64,000 bases of DNA from Ctena decussata (GCA_963989385.1 OZ022514.1:25895222-25959221), one strand, 5' to 3'. Shown: positions 34,241 to 47,023, counted from the stretch's first letter. Notes: generated by a model from the letters alone, not told the origin. Made by a program: numbers and translations.

Positions 34241-36054
34241 GTATATCTCTTCAGCCCCCACTTCAGTAAGGGAAAAAAAGGAGACCGTGTTTGGCAACAC
34301 ATGGGAAGAAACTCGTGCAGAAAGAATTATAATAGTGATTTGAGAAGTAACTTCCCTTATATTGAACTGGCTGACGTACCATAAAGTCTCTAAAGATTGG
34401 AGTGAGTGAACTCGGGTTGAACGTCCCACCAACAACGAGGTCATATGGAGACGGGACCTCGGTTTAAAGTATACGAAAGACCGGAGAAGCGGGGCATCGA
34501 TCTTGCGACCCCTGGATGGGTAGTCCGAAGTCTAAAGATTGGAATTAAGCATAACTGTCTTAAAACTGATGTTTGGTTTTTCACTGCAGTAATGCGTCTA
34601 AAGATGCAGATGGAATGACAAACAGCGTAGGTCCTGCTTCGGGATCAGTCCGACCAAGATCTGAAGTGTTTGTCTCTATATCATATTACTTTGTATCGAA
34701 AGTGCAAATGCACTCACGAAAACGCTAGATTTGCGAATTTGTTAATGGAGTATTGAGGCTTCAGTTCAATTCAATGAATAATTCAACATTGATTCAACAC
34801 TGACTCCCAACATTGATTCAGCATTGAATGTCTGCTGGGCCTTTAATACTTCTGTATTCCATGTCAGTCCATTGGCTATCACCCCATGAATGCTATAGGG
34901 CCTAACCTATTTTGAGTCGACATTTATTAAAGAGAAAGTCGACTGATCAAGTAAATTTTACCGGCGAGACTCCACTTGGCAGCTGCGCTACCGAGACTCT
35001 TTGGACTGTGGGAGTCGGTATGAGCCGAACAAGAGTTGCAAACAATGTTTGGTTTGTAGATTCAGACTCTAGAATGGGTTGAGTTTTCATACGATTTCTA
35101 GAATGAGGAAATTACAAATTTGTAGATCTTTGTAATCGTGTCTGTTCCGCGTGTTGTCGCTGATGACATCACACCAAAAACACACATACACATACTTTTC
35201 GATATTTGTTTTATATTTGACCTGAGAAAAAGTGCAGACTTGTCAAAGCTGCCAGGTGACAGAGTCGACCCCCCCCCCCCACTCCGCCTCCCCGTTCCTC
35301 TCACCAACCAGCACACCGGGCCTGTACGACGGAGAGCGGAGGGTGCACCTCCTATAACCTAGCAAATTACATAAAAAAACATGCAGTTTCTGCCAGAAAG
35401 CGAGTTTACACCCCTAAACTAAAGCTCTAAAAGTGTCCTTAAAATCTGGATTTTCTTAACTTTCTTACCCCCTTCAACCCACCCCAACCCCCCACCACCC
35501 TAGGGCACCCCTCCCCTCCCGCCACCTCCCCACTCACACTGAAATTCGTTCCAGCCACACCTCCTTACCCTCCGCCCCTAATCCCTTGGCAAAAGTATAT
35601 GTACGGGCCTGCACAACCATTCCATTTGATCCTTCAGATGTAGGACCCATTAAGTTTTCTCACCCAAAGTGAAATTTCACGTGCTGTCTTAATTGAATAG
35701 TTGTTTAGTGGTGTAGCGATATTTGTCTTGCTTTAATTTTTCAAACAGGGTCGCGCGATATAGCATTTGAAATATTGGCACACTGGCTGTCAGCCGACTC
35801 ACAAGTTAATATCAGTAATACAATCAATTTACTGTTTACGTCACAATTTCATGACGTAACCAGCACTACTGAGCTAGCTTCCTTGTTTACAAACTCTGCG
35901 GGTGGGTATGGAATTGTGGTTATTTGTGAATAAAATATAAAGATAGACTTCTGTCATGCATTGTATTTTTAATAAACATATTTAATTTAATCGCGCTTGG
36001 TATTCTAGCAATACATGGAATAATGATTCTCTCGATTTTGTCGCAAACGTTGAA
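34241..36054. other. No gene recognised
   Basis: A block at 34393-34525 looks like a degraded SINE. 'gacaaacagcgtaggtcctgcttcgggatc' at 34617 repeats 33560. C-rich tracts at 35268-35290 and 35468-35545 account for the proline-rich short ORFs. Confidence 0.4.
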
Positions 36055-36372
36055 ATGCATAGCCGGGCCAGTGATGTAAACACTGTTGTCCGCCATTTTG
36101 TTGAAAACAACAACAACAAATTGCGTAGAGTACCCGAAGATTATTTTGCAAAGAAAATTGTCCCAAACACCGAATTACTTGATTTTTGTCACAGGGAAAG
36201 GGCGAATACCATGGTTTTTCATGGCATATGTCCGCCGGCGGGAGAAAGTCGAATTGTTTTGAAAATTGCTTTTGAAGTTGACTTAAAAAGTCGTCTTTCG
36301 ACGATCGTGTCAACTGCTCGAATGCCGAGTATCTCGGTGTTCAGTTCGGATCTCAGAGAACTAGGAAATTAA
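36055..36372 (+). other. Unassigned 105-residue ORF
   Basis: Open from ATG at 36055 with no recognised domain. A CCGCCATTTTG motif, typical of YY1 sites near animal transcription starts, lies at 36089. The central VPxxYFAKKIVPxTxL phrase recurs in translation at about 32672-32722. It could be a first exon or part of an old repeat. The opposite strand is also partly open. Confidence 0.25.
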
Positions 36373-36668
36373 ACTAAGATGTAAGGAATAAAACCGTGTA
36401 TTATTTTCGGCTGTGTGTAGTTTGATTCGCCGACAAAGCAGCACTGAAATTGCGACCCGTTCGTCGATTGAATCTGAATCTGAGGAATTTCGAACGTTTT
36501 TTCGTTGCTATCTGTATAAAAATATCACTCCGCCATGGATACGCGTTCCCACTGTACATGTACCTGTATGATAAGTAAAGTAAAATGGCAACACGTTAAG
36601 CTTTTGAAAAAGCTTAAAGGGTTATCCCTTAGCAATTCATGAACGGAGTATGAAACTGGATTTCATTT

Positions 36669-36905
36669 GAGCCGTGACACGAAGAAAACACAAAGTGTCA
36701 TGTGCGCCCAGCAAAGACTCAGATCAGCCTGGGCATCCGCCCAGTCTGATCAGAGTCTTCACTGTGCGCCGAAAGATTAGCTAAGGGTCTAAGCTACCAC
36801 CATGCAGATAGCAAAGACTCTGATGAAATTGGGTGAATGCCCAGGCTGACCTGTGTCTCCGCGTGGCGCATAAACCACTTTGTTGATTTTGTCGTGTCGT
36901 GGCTC
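36669..36905. mobile_element. GAGCC palindromic MITE, copy 4
   Basis: A perfect ATTT duplication flanks it (36665-36668, 36906-36909). The arms are more diverged than in other copies. Confidence 0.9.
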
Positions 36906-37187
36906 ATTTAAGTGAACTTGCCTTCTTATTTACCGATAAACTGGCCATTGTTTCAGCTGTAGGTCAGTCAGTGACAGCGTTTCTTGGAGAAGCAACACTC
37001 ATGCTGTCTGGGAGCATCTTTTATAGGTGATCTATGTTGTCTGGTGACCTCTTCTGTCTGGTGCGCAATATGGCCTGGTGCCTGTTTTTTTCAAATTCAG
37101 ATTTGCAGCAATGTGATTGTTGTCATAAGCTAATGCATTGTATGTAGTTGACGGTTGCCGTAACAATGGCTGATTTGCAATTTTACA

Positions 37188-37345
37188 TCCTTTTTAACAG
37201 TATTTCAGTCACATCAGGACGATGGGAAAGTGCCAATGAAAAGCTGCATGCATTGAAACCGCGTTTACGATGGAAAATTTTCCCGCCTTCCGCGGGTCTC
37301 GAACCCAGGAGGCCAGCGCTTAACCTACTGAGCTATCGGGGCTCC
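37188..37345 (-). mobile_element. SINE-C, tRNA-like head
   Basis: The minus strand reads GGAGCCCCGATAGCTCAGTA, then a box B-like GGGTTCGAGACCC. This is a tRNA-like region with both promoter boxes. The body ('agtcacatcaggacgatggg') matches 47640-47790 and 58853-59015. Confidence 0.75.
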
Positions 37346-38680
37346 TGAAATCGTGGTGTGTTTTGTATTCGTGGATGTTATTAATTTGCATAATGTTCCT
37401 GCGTCTTTATTAACGTTGGAGTTTCTTTTGTGTCGGAATTGCACTGCACCGTATATAACAAATCTTGCCCATGATATACTAAACAGCCACACTTATTGCC
37501 TTTGGTGCAATCCAGTTTAAGGGCTATTTAGTTAGAATCACTGCGATTGCAGTAGGTGCGGGTTGTGCATTGCTGGAGTCAGTTCTTTTCTACTTTTAAC
37601 TTTGTTCAATGAAAGGGCTCGAATAGCAAGCAACAAATTAATCTACAGGACATGGCTTTTTTTTGCTGTAGGTGCGGGACGTGGGAACATCCCCTTTTAT
37701 CTCCCTCTAGGAGCCAAGTCTACCTATACCAAAGTACTGAAGTACTGTGCATTTGTAAGAGACGAGGAATTTATTATCGGCGGGGGAGGGGGTACATTTA
37801 GGGGGTACGGATTTTTTTCTTGTGATGTACTGGGGGGAGGGTGGGGGGGGTCGGAAATCAATAAGCCTTGGAGCAGCGGGTGGGGGCGGTCATATATTTT
37901 ATTAGGCATATTCGGGGCGTCAGAATTCTTCCATTAGTCTTCATTTTTTAAAAAAATGTCTCAGCCTCTTGGGGGCTTTGCCTTCCAGAACCCCCAGAAC
38001 TCATAAAATTTCACAGTATACTATTGTCTATAAAATCATGTTAAGCAGATGATCTTCTTCTCAATTAAATTTAATGCCTGCGTTTGTGATATCAGCTCGC
38101 CAGGTGCCTTGTCATCAGCAAAACTTCTCTGACTTCTGGGGGCAGAGCCTCCAAGCCCCCCCCCCCTCCCCATTAATATTAATAGCTGTTTTATTGACCA
38201 TTCGACAAAGAGTTCGGATGACCATGTGTAGTTCTATGATAAGTGCAAAAAATTGCAGACAAAATTTAAACAGGCCATTAAGCTGCATGATTAATTAATC
38301 TGTCAGAATAACAAAATGTTCTTTGTGTTTTATACAGGTTTTGATTGAGGTCAGTCTGACATAAAATAGGTTATATGGTGTTTGTATACACGGTAGATGG
38401 GATGAGGGGGGACGGGGGGGGGACATAAACTTTTTGTCACCAGCTGGGGTGATCGGAAAAAAAAATCTGGTGAGACTGGGAGGGGGGAGGGGTAAAAAAA
38501 TCTTTAGTGAATCATATGAAAATGTACCCCCCAACCCCGATAATAAATGACTTGTCCCTAAGCCTTAGGCTAAGGGGAGGCGAAAATGCCTTGAAACTTT
38601 CGGCATTGAGACAACCTGCTAGTATGGGTTGTCTTTTCCTTTAGACCTCGGAACGCTTGAACGCCGCAGTACTTTAAAGG
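37346..38680. other. No gene; G/C homopolymer-rich stretch with SINE-B scraps
   Basis: GCAGTAGGTGCGGGT at 37549 and TGTAGGTGCGGGACG at 37668 are SINE-B fragments. G-runs at 37778-37850 and 38400-38490 and C-runs at 38156-38168 give long spurious ORFs rich in glycine or proline. Confidence 0.55.
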
Positions 38681-38743
38681 TAGGGGTTGTCGGGTGGCGC
38701 TGTGTTTTCCTTCCAGTGCCGGGGCGTCCTACTGATTTGAGTA

Positions 38744-40383
38744 GGGGAGACCGGGGATGAAAGTGCCACTTTTTGAATTTTCAGTCTCTGTAGCTACACA
38801 TTTGCAGGTATTACAGTGACTTAACCTTGAAAACAGAGCACTATATTTCCGCCATTTAATGTAAACATTCAGGTTCGGATATACCGAAGACCTACAGCGT
38901 GGTGAGACTTTAAAGACGACTGGTCGGATGGCACAACCTATCCCGCATACGGGGCTGGTTGTGCCAGACCCCGGGGTAGGTTGTGACATCCAGAAAGAGG
39001 CTTTTGCATATTGTTTTATACCTCATAACCTTAATTGCATTATTGCAGCTAATTTTCGTTTACAGAAATAATAGTTGCTTACAAAATAGTTGAAATTCTC
39101 GATTTATGGATATCGAAGAATCGATTTATGGATATCCATAATTCAAATTTTGGATATCAAATATTCAACTTGATTAATGGATATTCTAAAATCGAATTAT
39201 GGATATTCAGAAATCAAGTTATGGATATCTTTAGATCCAAGATTCAACTTTTTTGATATCCAAAATTCAAACTTGGCCTAATATCCCAAAATCAGGTTGA
39301 ATATTTTGGATATAAAATCTATTCAGGGATATCCTATAAACAGCTGTATCTTAGGATGTTCATCATTCGATTTTTGGTATACCCATTACTGATAAAAATT
39401 ACAGTACCGCTTTTGACTTAAATGCATTGTTTCTTTCTTATTTTTTTTGTTTTTGGATATTCATAATTCGATCATTGGATATCCTAAAATCAACCTGATT
39501 ACTGGATATCCATACACAGAATTATGTATATTCGAAAAAACATTGATGGATAGGCTATACAAAGTCGTCTTAGTTTTCAATTTTTGGGTATACATGACTC
39601 GATTTTGGGATATCCGTAATTCGATGTTTTGAGTATCCATGGATATCTGAAAACCAGTTTATGGATCGCAATAATAATTTTTGATGTATCCATTATTATT
39701 TTGTGGTATCACAAAATGTATTTTTGATATCCACAAATTGTTGACATTCCAAAAATGATATCTAGATATCCAAAAATGGGGAATGAATAGCAAAGTGGCG
39801 CCTCGCAAGTAACTATGTAATGAATGAAACAAATGAGGATCTTTTATAAAATTAGTATTGATTTCGAAAATAATTTGTGTGTGCGTGCGAATGCCAGTGC
39901 GTGCGTGCGTGTGTGTTTGTGATCATAGCAAAAATACCCCTTTCAGTCATATAGGCGTAATATAAACTGACAAAAAGTGGCGCAACCTACCCCTTGTCTG
40001 ATGGCACAACCTACCCCGCCCAACCCTTGTTACTCATGATAATCATACGCGAAAAAACTGCTTGCATTATATCGATTAAAATGTCAGCGATGTTAGGGCT
40101 TGTCTGCCTAACGACAATCGCGTAGAAAGTATTTCTTTCGGGGTATCATGCAATGGATAATAATCTATTTATCGGAATTTTGAAATTTTACTTACACCCT
40201 GGCATAGTCGATTTTCGAATACAAAATCAGAAGTTACGAGAGTCTAAAAGCGATTTTCCCGTAGGAGGCTGTTCTAAGAATTGCGCATTTAAAGCTTTAA
40301 GACATTACGTCCTGGACAAAGAAACGGCGGGATAATGGCCAGTGGCACAACCAACCCGTGGCACTTTCAACCCCGGTCTCCCC
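38744..40383. mobile_element. 1.64-kb TIR element, GGGGAGACCGGGG termini, TA target
   Basis: Inverted termini of about 26 bp (GGGGAGACCGGGG, then TGAAAGTGCCAC) are flanked by TA (38742-38743, 40384-40385). Subterminal GGCACAACCTACCCC-type motifs recur at 38930, 38957 (inverse), 39975, 40001 and 40341. The middle (39094-39780) is a GGATATCC-rich degenerate repeat. A 60-residue ORF at 40153-40335 shows no recognised motif. Transposase is absent, so it looks non-autonomous. Confidence 0.85.
39094..39780. repeat. Degenerate GATATCC-rich repeat
   Basis: Units of roughly 22-28 bp built on 'ttatggatatccataattcgat' alternate in both orientations, so the strand is locally self-complementary. It forms the core of the TIR element. 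Confidence 0.8.
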
Positions 40384-40763
40384 TAAGCCTACTGTGCTTG
40401 CAGTAGGTGCGGGTTGCTAGGCCATTTTTTCTCTCGTCTATCATTTCTCTCTTCTTTCTCCCTCTTTCTGGAAGATGGACGATATATACCTGAAATACTG
40501 TCTCAAAGGGCCGTTAAACCGAAAACAACTAACCAACCAACTTTAAAATGAACATCGGAACGCCGCAGTACATATATTGCTGTCCTTACAGAAATGTAGA
40601 TTTGTAGCGTTGTGTTTATCATATGGACGCTATTTAAAAGTTATTAGGAAAATTTTCAGGAACTGACACAATTTAATCCCAGATTCCTACCCAGTCTCAA
40701 TGTGGAATAAATCGTTTTATGGGCTCATCTATCCTAGAATGACATTTTAAATGGTATATGAGG

Positions 40764-40935
40764 TGGTTGCGGTCGGGCGGTGGTACAAGGGTAAGGGCCT
40801 TCTAGATGGGGTTTGGGATTGTCTCGCCCATCATCTCTCTTTTCTTTCTGTCTCTCTTTGGAAACGTCTTCATATAGACTGAATTACTGTCTCAAAGAGC
40901 CGTTTAACCCCAAAACAACTAGCCAACCAGTCAGT
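40764..40935 (+). mobile_element. SINE-B, internally deleted
   Basis: Starts 'gtggttgcggtcgggcggtgg' and lacks most of the middle. The 3' block 'tgtctcaaagagccgtttaacccc' and the AACTAGCCAACC tail are present. Confidence 0.75.
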
Positions 40936-41030
40936 TTGTAAAATTCAAATCATTGTTTACTTGCATAGAACTGTTTTGCATAATTTTGTTGTATTGTCTT
41001 TCTGTATCTTTCGGTTGTCTGTATATTTGT

Positions 41031-41262
41031 GGGGTGGTCGTGGTCGGGCGATGGTGCTGGGTAACTTTCAGTGCCGGAGCGTCCTACTAATTTGGATAAT
41101 AGTAGGGCAAGGGCCTACTGTGTTTGCAGTGGGTGCGGATGGAGGTTGTTCATTTTTCTCTGCCCTATTATCTCTTTTCTTTCTCCCTCCCTCTGAAAGA
41201 CGGATTGATATAGACTAAAATACAGTCTCAAAGAGCCGTTAAACCCAAACCAACCAACCAAC
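41031..41262 (+). mobile_element. SINE-B
   Basis: Nearly full length from GGGGTGGTCGTGGTCGGGCG to a (CCAA)n tail. Confidence 0.85.
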
Positions 41263-41804
41263 TGCATAAACGTGTGTCTAGTGTGTAAGCGTGATTGAAA
41301 TGCTGATGTAGGCGTAAAGCCAAATGCGCTCAGTTGTATACAGTTTTGCATTGTTTGTGATCAATCTCCATATTTCAAAGTACATGTACAAATTTGTTAT
41401 AGCTCTGAAGCTCAATGCGTGCTGATGGTCCACAATGACGAAAACTTCTAAAATATTTATCCTCATCATGCTCATGAATGAATATTTCTATCATGCATCT
41501 ACTGCAAAACTCACCTGATAACAGGGGTATGATAACATGATGTGATATCATGTCAGTGTAGATCTGCGCATGCGCGAATGTAATCAGGCGATGCCTTTAG
41601 AAGCGATCTCTGAAGACGATTGGCTATATACCGACGTTTATCCTGATAACAAAGTTCGATTGGTTAAATGACGTCACCGACTTACGTCATAACGCATACG
41701 CGACGTCAGCAAGTTCGAACAAAACTGTGTTTACTTTTCATTTGTTTGACTCTCTTTATGCCTTAAAATCTTCTATTAATGCAAGATAAATAGAAAACCG
41801 TGTA

Positions 41805-42015
41805 AGTGTCCTTTGATATCAAGTTTATCAGGCTCGACCAGAAACACGTCAGACTTGCTTGGCAAGCCTCGCAATTCCTACGCTGTTTCTGGTCTCGCCT
41901 GATAAACTTCATATCAAAAGACACTAACATGGTATTCTCTGTATCTCGGCAAGCCTCGCCATTCCTACGCTGTCTCTGGTCTCGCCTGATAAACTTGATA
42001 TCAAAATACACTAAC
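41805..42015. repeat. Inverted plus direct repeat unit of about 78 bp
   Basis: 'gcaagcctcgcmattcctacgctgt...ctggtctcgcctgataaactt' occurs twice directly. The 41805-41845 segment ('gatatcaagtttatcaggctcgaccaga') is the inverse of the same end. ORFs on both strands follow from this symmetry. Confidence 0.75.
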
Positions 42016-42301
42016 ATGGTATCTCTATTTATCAACATTGGGTCTGAAGAATCCCCGAAATTCATGCAAATAGTTCCGGCCCTGGTCCGGTTTAAAATTG
42101 TACTTCGCAGCCTAAACTTTGAAATTTTCATCATTTAGTTTCTTATTGTACTTGATAGGTAACGTGATACTACGGCATAATATGGCATACACCCACGTCA
42201 TGTGACTCATGTGAAATTGATGTCATGGAATTTCCACTACCGTAAAATAAAAAAAAATCGGGACACCTCCAATAAAGTCCGTAATTGTCCTAAAATAAAA
42301 T

Positions 42302-42539
42302 GAGCTGCGACACGACAAAAACAAACAAACTGTCATGTGCGCCCAGCGAAGACTCAAATCAACCTGGGCATCTGCCCAGTCTGATCAGACTCTTCGCTAA
42401 GCGCTTAAAGGGTAGCTAAGGTTCTCAATTACCTCCATGCGGACAGCGAAGACTGATCAGACTGGATGGATGCCCAGGCTGATCTGAGTCTTCGCTGGGC
42501 GCACATACTACTTTGTTTGTTTTTCTCGTGTCGCGGCTG
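42302..42539. mobile_element. GAGCC palindromic MITE, copy 5
   Basis: Flanked by AAAT at 42298-42301 and 42540-42543. Confidence 0.9.
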
Positions 42540-42543
42540 AAAT

Positions 42544-44198
42544 GGCAGAAACGCGTCCAAAAGATGTAGAGGAATGGCAAGAAGGAGCTTCAGGAGCAGT
42601 CAGATCTTAGTGTGTACTGTTTGAATAGAGCTATTGCCCCAATGTTTAGAATTTTACGGTAACACAGAAACCCATTAAATATTAACCCAAAGTTTTAAAG
42701 TTTTTAAGAAGTCAGCGTTTCCTTATACAAAACAGGAGGTCAATGTCCACAGACTGTCAAGCGCACGTTTGCAGTTTTCTCAGGTCTTACACAGTTCAAC
42801 TGGAAATATATTCTTCTCACCAAAAGTTTAGCATATTTTAATGGCGAACTATGTAGCAGATATAACTGATTCACAGGACTTCTGATATGTCAAAAAGTTT
42901 GTCATAATTGTTCTTATCTGATGACAGAAGGTTAACAGAATATGCTGAGGCACTGGAATTTCGGAACTCAGCAGTTGTTTGGATACCAGTTCCAAAAGTT
43001 AAGACCCCTGTAATTCAATGACAAATCTCGACCCTTTTAAAAATTATGTCTAAAACATTACCAAATTTAACTTTAGCTTCACCAAACTAGCATAGTTTAA
43101 AGTCAAGATGTTAGATTGTAATGTGCTACTTTAATCGTGGTCATGCCATTTAATATTCGGACATTAGAGGCATGCATGTTAAAAGTCGTTTCCAAAATGA
43201 CCGATAACGCAATTTTCCTATAGATTCTAATCATTTTTGTCTTACGGAAAGTTGGTAGTCTTTGATACTGGAACTGAAAACTTTTTATGAAACACATCAG
43301 TAACATAGTCTCTTATCTGACGTAGCATGACTTTTTTAATGCGCAACTTTTTATGCGCAGGCAATTAGAATGTTAAAAATAGTGTTTTACTAGAAAATGC
43401 ATTACAATTACACACGCCAAAATTCTTAGAAATGATATGTGAGGATAAAAAATGTCAACAGTCATATGCCTGTGTACACTGTCTTTCAAATTCAACAAAT
43501 TATATCGCTGTTTAATATTTTGCAGTTGTTCTGCAGGGTGTGTAACAGAACCACCGGTAAACTGAAATATGCTAAACTTTTGTCGAGGTGTATATATAGA
43601 TCCCATCTTAAGTTTGTGCAAGCTATTATCTTAATCAGACTTTCCATTTTCGGCTCACAAAATACCAGATCTTCCAATAGCTGCTTAATTTTGGAAGTCA
43701 TAACTTATTTTTTGAAAAAAAAGTTTTAGTAAGTCACAGGTTTAATTAAGCTAATATTTTATTTGTTCCGGGATACATGCTAGAAAGATAAAGTTATATG
43801 TATTTTATGGCTATTCTAGAAAAATAACTAAAGGTAAATGTTTCCCATAGCTCCATTGCTATGTGGCCGTATAGAGCAGCAGGGGTTTGAGGCGCAGCAT
43901 ATTACCCAACACCATCGCCAAACCACGAGCACCGTTTTCTTCAGAAGCCCTTTTCTCTCCTTTAACTGGCTTAAGCCAATCCACCCTGAGTCGAAACGGT
44001 ATCGATTTACCGCTGACATAGAGTTTTCCAGTACCCGGGTTTGACCTTTTGTACCCGAGTATCCGAGTCCTCTAGCCGCCTTCACGAAAGTAAATTCTCT
44101 TATTCCTACCCGAATCATAAAAAATATGACTTCGGTGTCAGTATGAAAAAGGTACATTGGACAATGCACAATGCTTTGTTGAAACTCGCAGATTAATA
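42544..44198. other. No gene recognised
   Basis: AT-rich sequence. The short ORFs overlap on opposite strands and carry no motif. A block at 43895-43955 ('cccaacaccatcgccaaaccacg') also occurs at 45046-45092, next to SINE-B copies. Confidence 0.4.
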
Positions 44199-44503
44199 GG
44201 GTAAAGTCGGGTAAAATTCGGACAGCGGGTAAATTCGGATACTGACATTGTTCCCTTTATATGTCAGTTGTTTAGAATTAAAATAAAATTAACTGGGCAA
44301 ACAGTGAAAATCCTGATTGATTGACGTTCTCGGTAAACAGCTATGGTCATGTCGGGACGGTCAGTTAACCTTACCACACTATTCCTGGGCAGGCTTAGAC
44401 CTCCTAAGCGGTTAACCAGTACTAAATACTGTCGAGACGTTTTTCACTGTTTACAATGATATGTCTGAATTTACCCGCTGTCCGAAGTTACCCGACATTA
44501 CCC
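44199..44503. mobile_element. GGG-TA MITE, copy 1, with SINE-A tail inserted
   Basis: The termini GGGTAAAGTCGGGTAA and TTACCCGACATTACCC are flanked by TA (44197-44198, 44504-44505). Internal 'attcggacagcgggtaaattcgg' matches the copy at 47024-47237. The SINE-A 3' part (44314-44428) lies inside. Confidence 0.8.
44314..44428 (-). mobile_element. SINE-A, 5'-truncated
   Basis: Only the 3' half, with 'tcatgtcgggacggtcagtt' and 'cctaagcggttaaccagtact', is present; the tRNA head is missing. Confidence 0.8.
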
Positions 44504-44563
44504 TATCGGATTTTCTCTGTGAGTGTTCTCTTCTGCGACTACACATCCTTATCCGAAGTCATG

Positions 44564-45075
44564 TTTTGGGTTTAATGGCTCTTTGAGACAGTATTTCAGT
44601 CTGTATCGAGCCGTTCCCCAGAGGTAGAGGCAGAAAGAAAAGAGAAATGATAGGCGAGAAAATGTACAAATAATCCCCGACCGCAGCTTCTGCAAGCATA
44701 GTAAGCCCCTGCCCTGTTTGAGACAGTATTTCAGTCTATATCGAGCCGTTTCCCAGAGAGAGGCAGAAAGAAAAGAGAAATGATAGCCGAAAAAAATGTC
44801 AAAAAAATTCCCGACCGCATTTACTGCAAGCATAGTAAGCCCCTGTCCTGTTTTGGGATTAACGGCTCTTTGAGACAGCAGTTCGGTCTATATCGAGCCG
44901 TTTCCCAGATAGAGGCAGAAACAAACGAAATGATAGGCGAAAATATGTCCAAATAATCCCCGACCGCACCTACTGCAAGCATAGTAGGCCCCTGCCCTCA
45001 GTGACTATCATCCAAAATAGTTTGTCTCCCCGGCATTGAAATTTACCCAACACCTTAGCCAAACCACGACCACCG
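44564..45075 (-). mobile_element. Three SINE-B segments head to tail
   Basis: Blocks starting at 44572, 44716 and 44853 each carry 'tttgagacagtatttcagtct' and 'gccgttyccagag', with 'accgcakcttctgcaagcatag'. The first two break at the same internal position, suggesting tandem amplification. Confidence 0.75.
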
Positions 45076-45514
45076 TTTTCTTCAGAAGTCCCTTTTATGA
45101 TACATGAACATGGATTTTGGATATTTCTATACACTCGACACTCGGAAAGACAAATTTAACAACGCTGCAGCAATAATGAAATTTTTGTGCTTGTGCATAT
45201 GAATTATATCATCTTTCCCAAGTAAATAATGAGCGAATTTCGGCTTTCTGCATTGATGTTATGATTAGCAGTCCTGAAAATAAGAAGATTGGATGTTTAC
45301 CAAGAAAATCATGCACATTGAATCATTCACAAGCATAAACTTGAAGTCGCTCTAAGACAAAAAATAAGCAAATGGAACAATGAGAAGTCGCTCTTAGACA
45401 AAAAATAAGCAAATGGAACAATGAGTATTTTGTCAAAGCTTTTGCATCAGTTTAAAGAGAGTCACTTGATTAATGTCTGTTACCTCATCCTAACATGTCA
45501 CTAAACAAAGTAAT

Positions 45515-46803
45515 AAGACGAATGACACACCAACAATAGAAATCTTTAATGAGACGAGTGACAAATCACCACTAGAAGTCGCAGATGAGACGAGTGACAC
45601 CTCACCACTAAAAGTCTCAACTGAGACGAGTGACACATCACCACTTAAAGTCTCAAATGAGACGAGTGACCCTTCACCATTAAATGTCTTAAATGAGACG
45701 TATGACACTTCACCACTAAAACTATTTAATGAGGCGAGTGACAAATCACCACTAGAAGTCGCAGATGAGACGAGTGACACCTCACCACTAAAAGTCTCAA
45801 CTGAGACGAGTGACACATCACCACTTAAAGTCTCAAATGAGACGAGTGACCCTTCACCATTAAATGTCTTAAATGAGACGTATGACACTTCACCACTAAA
45901 ACTATTTAATGAGGCGAGTGACAAATCAACACTAGAAGTCGCAGATGGGACGAGTGACACCTCACCACTAAAAGTTTCATATGAGACGAGTGACACTTCC
46001 CCACTAAAAGTCTCAAATGAGACGAGTGACAAATCACCACTAGAAGTCTCAAATGAGACGAGTGACACTTACCCTTAAATGTATTAAATGAGACGAATGA
46101 CACTTGCCTCAAAATGAGACGAGTAACACTACATCACTTAACGTCTTAAATGAGACGACAGACACATCACCGCTAGAAGTCTCAAATGAGACGAGTGACA
46201 AATCACCACTAGGAGTCTCAAATGAGACGAGTGAAACTTGACCACACAACTTAAAGTTTCAAACCAATTGAGACGAGTGGCATATCACCACTAGAAATCT
46301 CGAATGAGACGAGTGACACATCACCACTAGAAATCTGAAATGAGAAGAGTGACACTTCACCACTAGAAGTCTCAAATGAGACGAGTGACACTTCACTACT
46401 AGAAGTCTCAAATGAGACGAGTGACACTTCACCACTAGAAGTCTCAAATGAGACGAGTGACACTTCACCACTAGAAGTCTCAAATGAGACGAGTGACACT
46501 TCACTACTAGAAAGTTCAAATGAGACGAGTGACACTTCACCACTAGAAGTCTCAGATGAGATGAGTGACACTTCACCACTAGAAGTCTCAAATGAGACGA
46601 GTGACACTTCACCACTAGAAGTCTCAGATGAGACGAGTGACACTTCACCACTAGAAGTCTCAAATGAGACGAGTGACACTTCACCACTAGAAGTCTCAAA
46701 TGAGACGAGTGACACTTCACCACTAGAAGTCTCAAATGAGACGAGTGACACTTCACTACTAGAAAGTTCAGATGAGATGACACATCACCACAAAAAATCT
46801 CAA
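45515..46803. repeat. 36-bp minisatellite, about 35 units
   Basis: Unit GAGACGAGTGACACTTCAC plus CACTAGAAGTCTCAAAT. The period is a multiple of three and the unit lacks stops, so several frames on both strands stay open for hundreds of codons. The left part shows 180-bp (5 x 36) higher-order copies starting at 45551, 45731 and 45911. The right part (46290-46770) is nearly homogeneous. No start codon or splice context supports translation. Confidence 0.9.
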
Positions 46804-47023
46804 TAATGGCGAACACTGGTCACCCCTTAGTAATCCCACGCTAGGGAGAGTGTTTTCGTTCTAGTCCTATGCATATCCCCAGCCCTCACACACACCTATA
46901 TGCAAAGACTTCCTTTGAAAATCTAAATATCAAGTGAACAACTGTCCTGACAAAAAGAAGAAACATGCAAAGCAGAATGTTAAGGCCTTGCCTATCAGCC
47001 CAGAATAGTTAAAAACACTGTTA

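Larger units (their letters stand above)
38681..40540 (+). mobile_element. SINE-B split by a DNA element
   Basis: The 5' part (38681-38741, 'ttccagtgccggggcgtcctactgattt') and the 3' part (40386-40540, 'cctactgtgcttgcagtaggtgcgg') are contiguous in other copies. ACTTTAAA flanks the whole unit near 38671 and 40541. Confidence 0.85.

Noticed and set aside
37280..37345. Possible tRNA gene on minus
   Set aside because: Head of SINE-C; the same body follows in two other copies and the cloverleaf is imperfect.
37563..37937. 124-residue glycine-rich ORF
   Set aside because: Produced by G-homopolymer runs and SINE-B scraps; no motif.
45490..46806. Long ORFs of 166-192 residues as repeat protein genes
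   Set aside because: A consequence of a 36-bp unit without stops. They exist on both strands, with no start or splice context.
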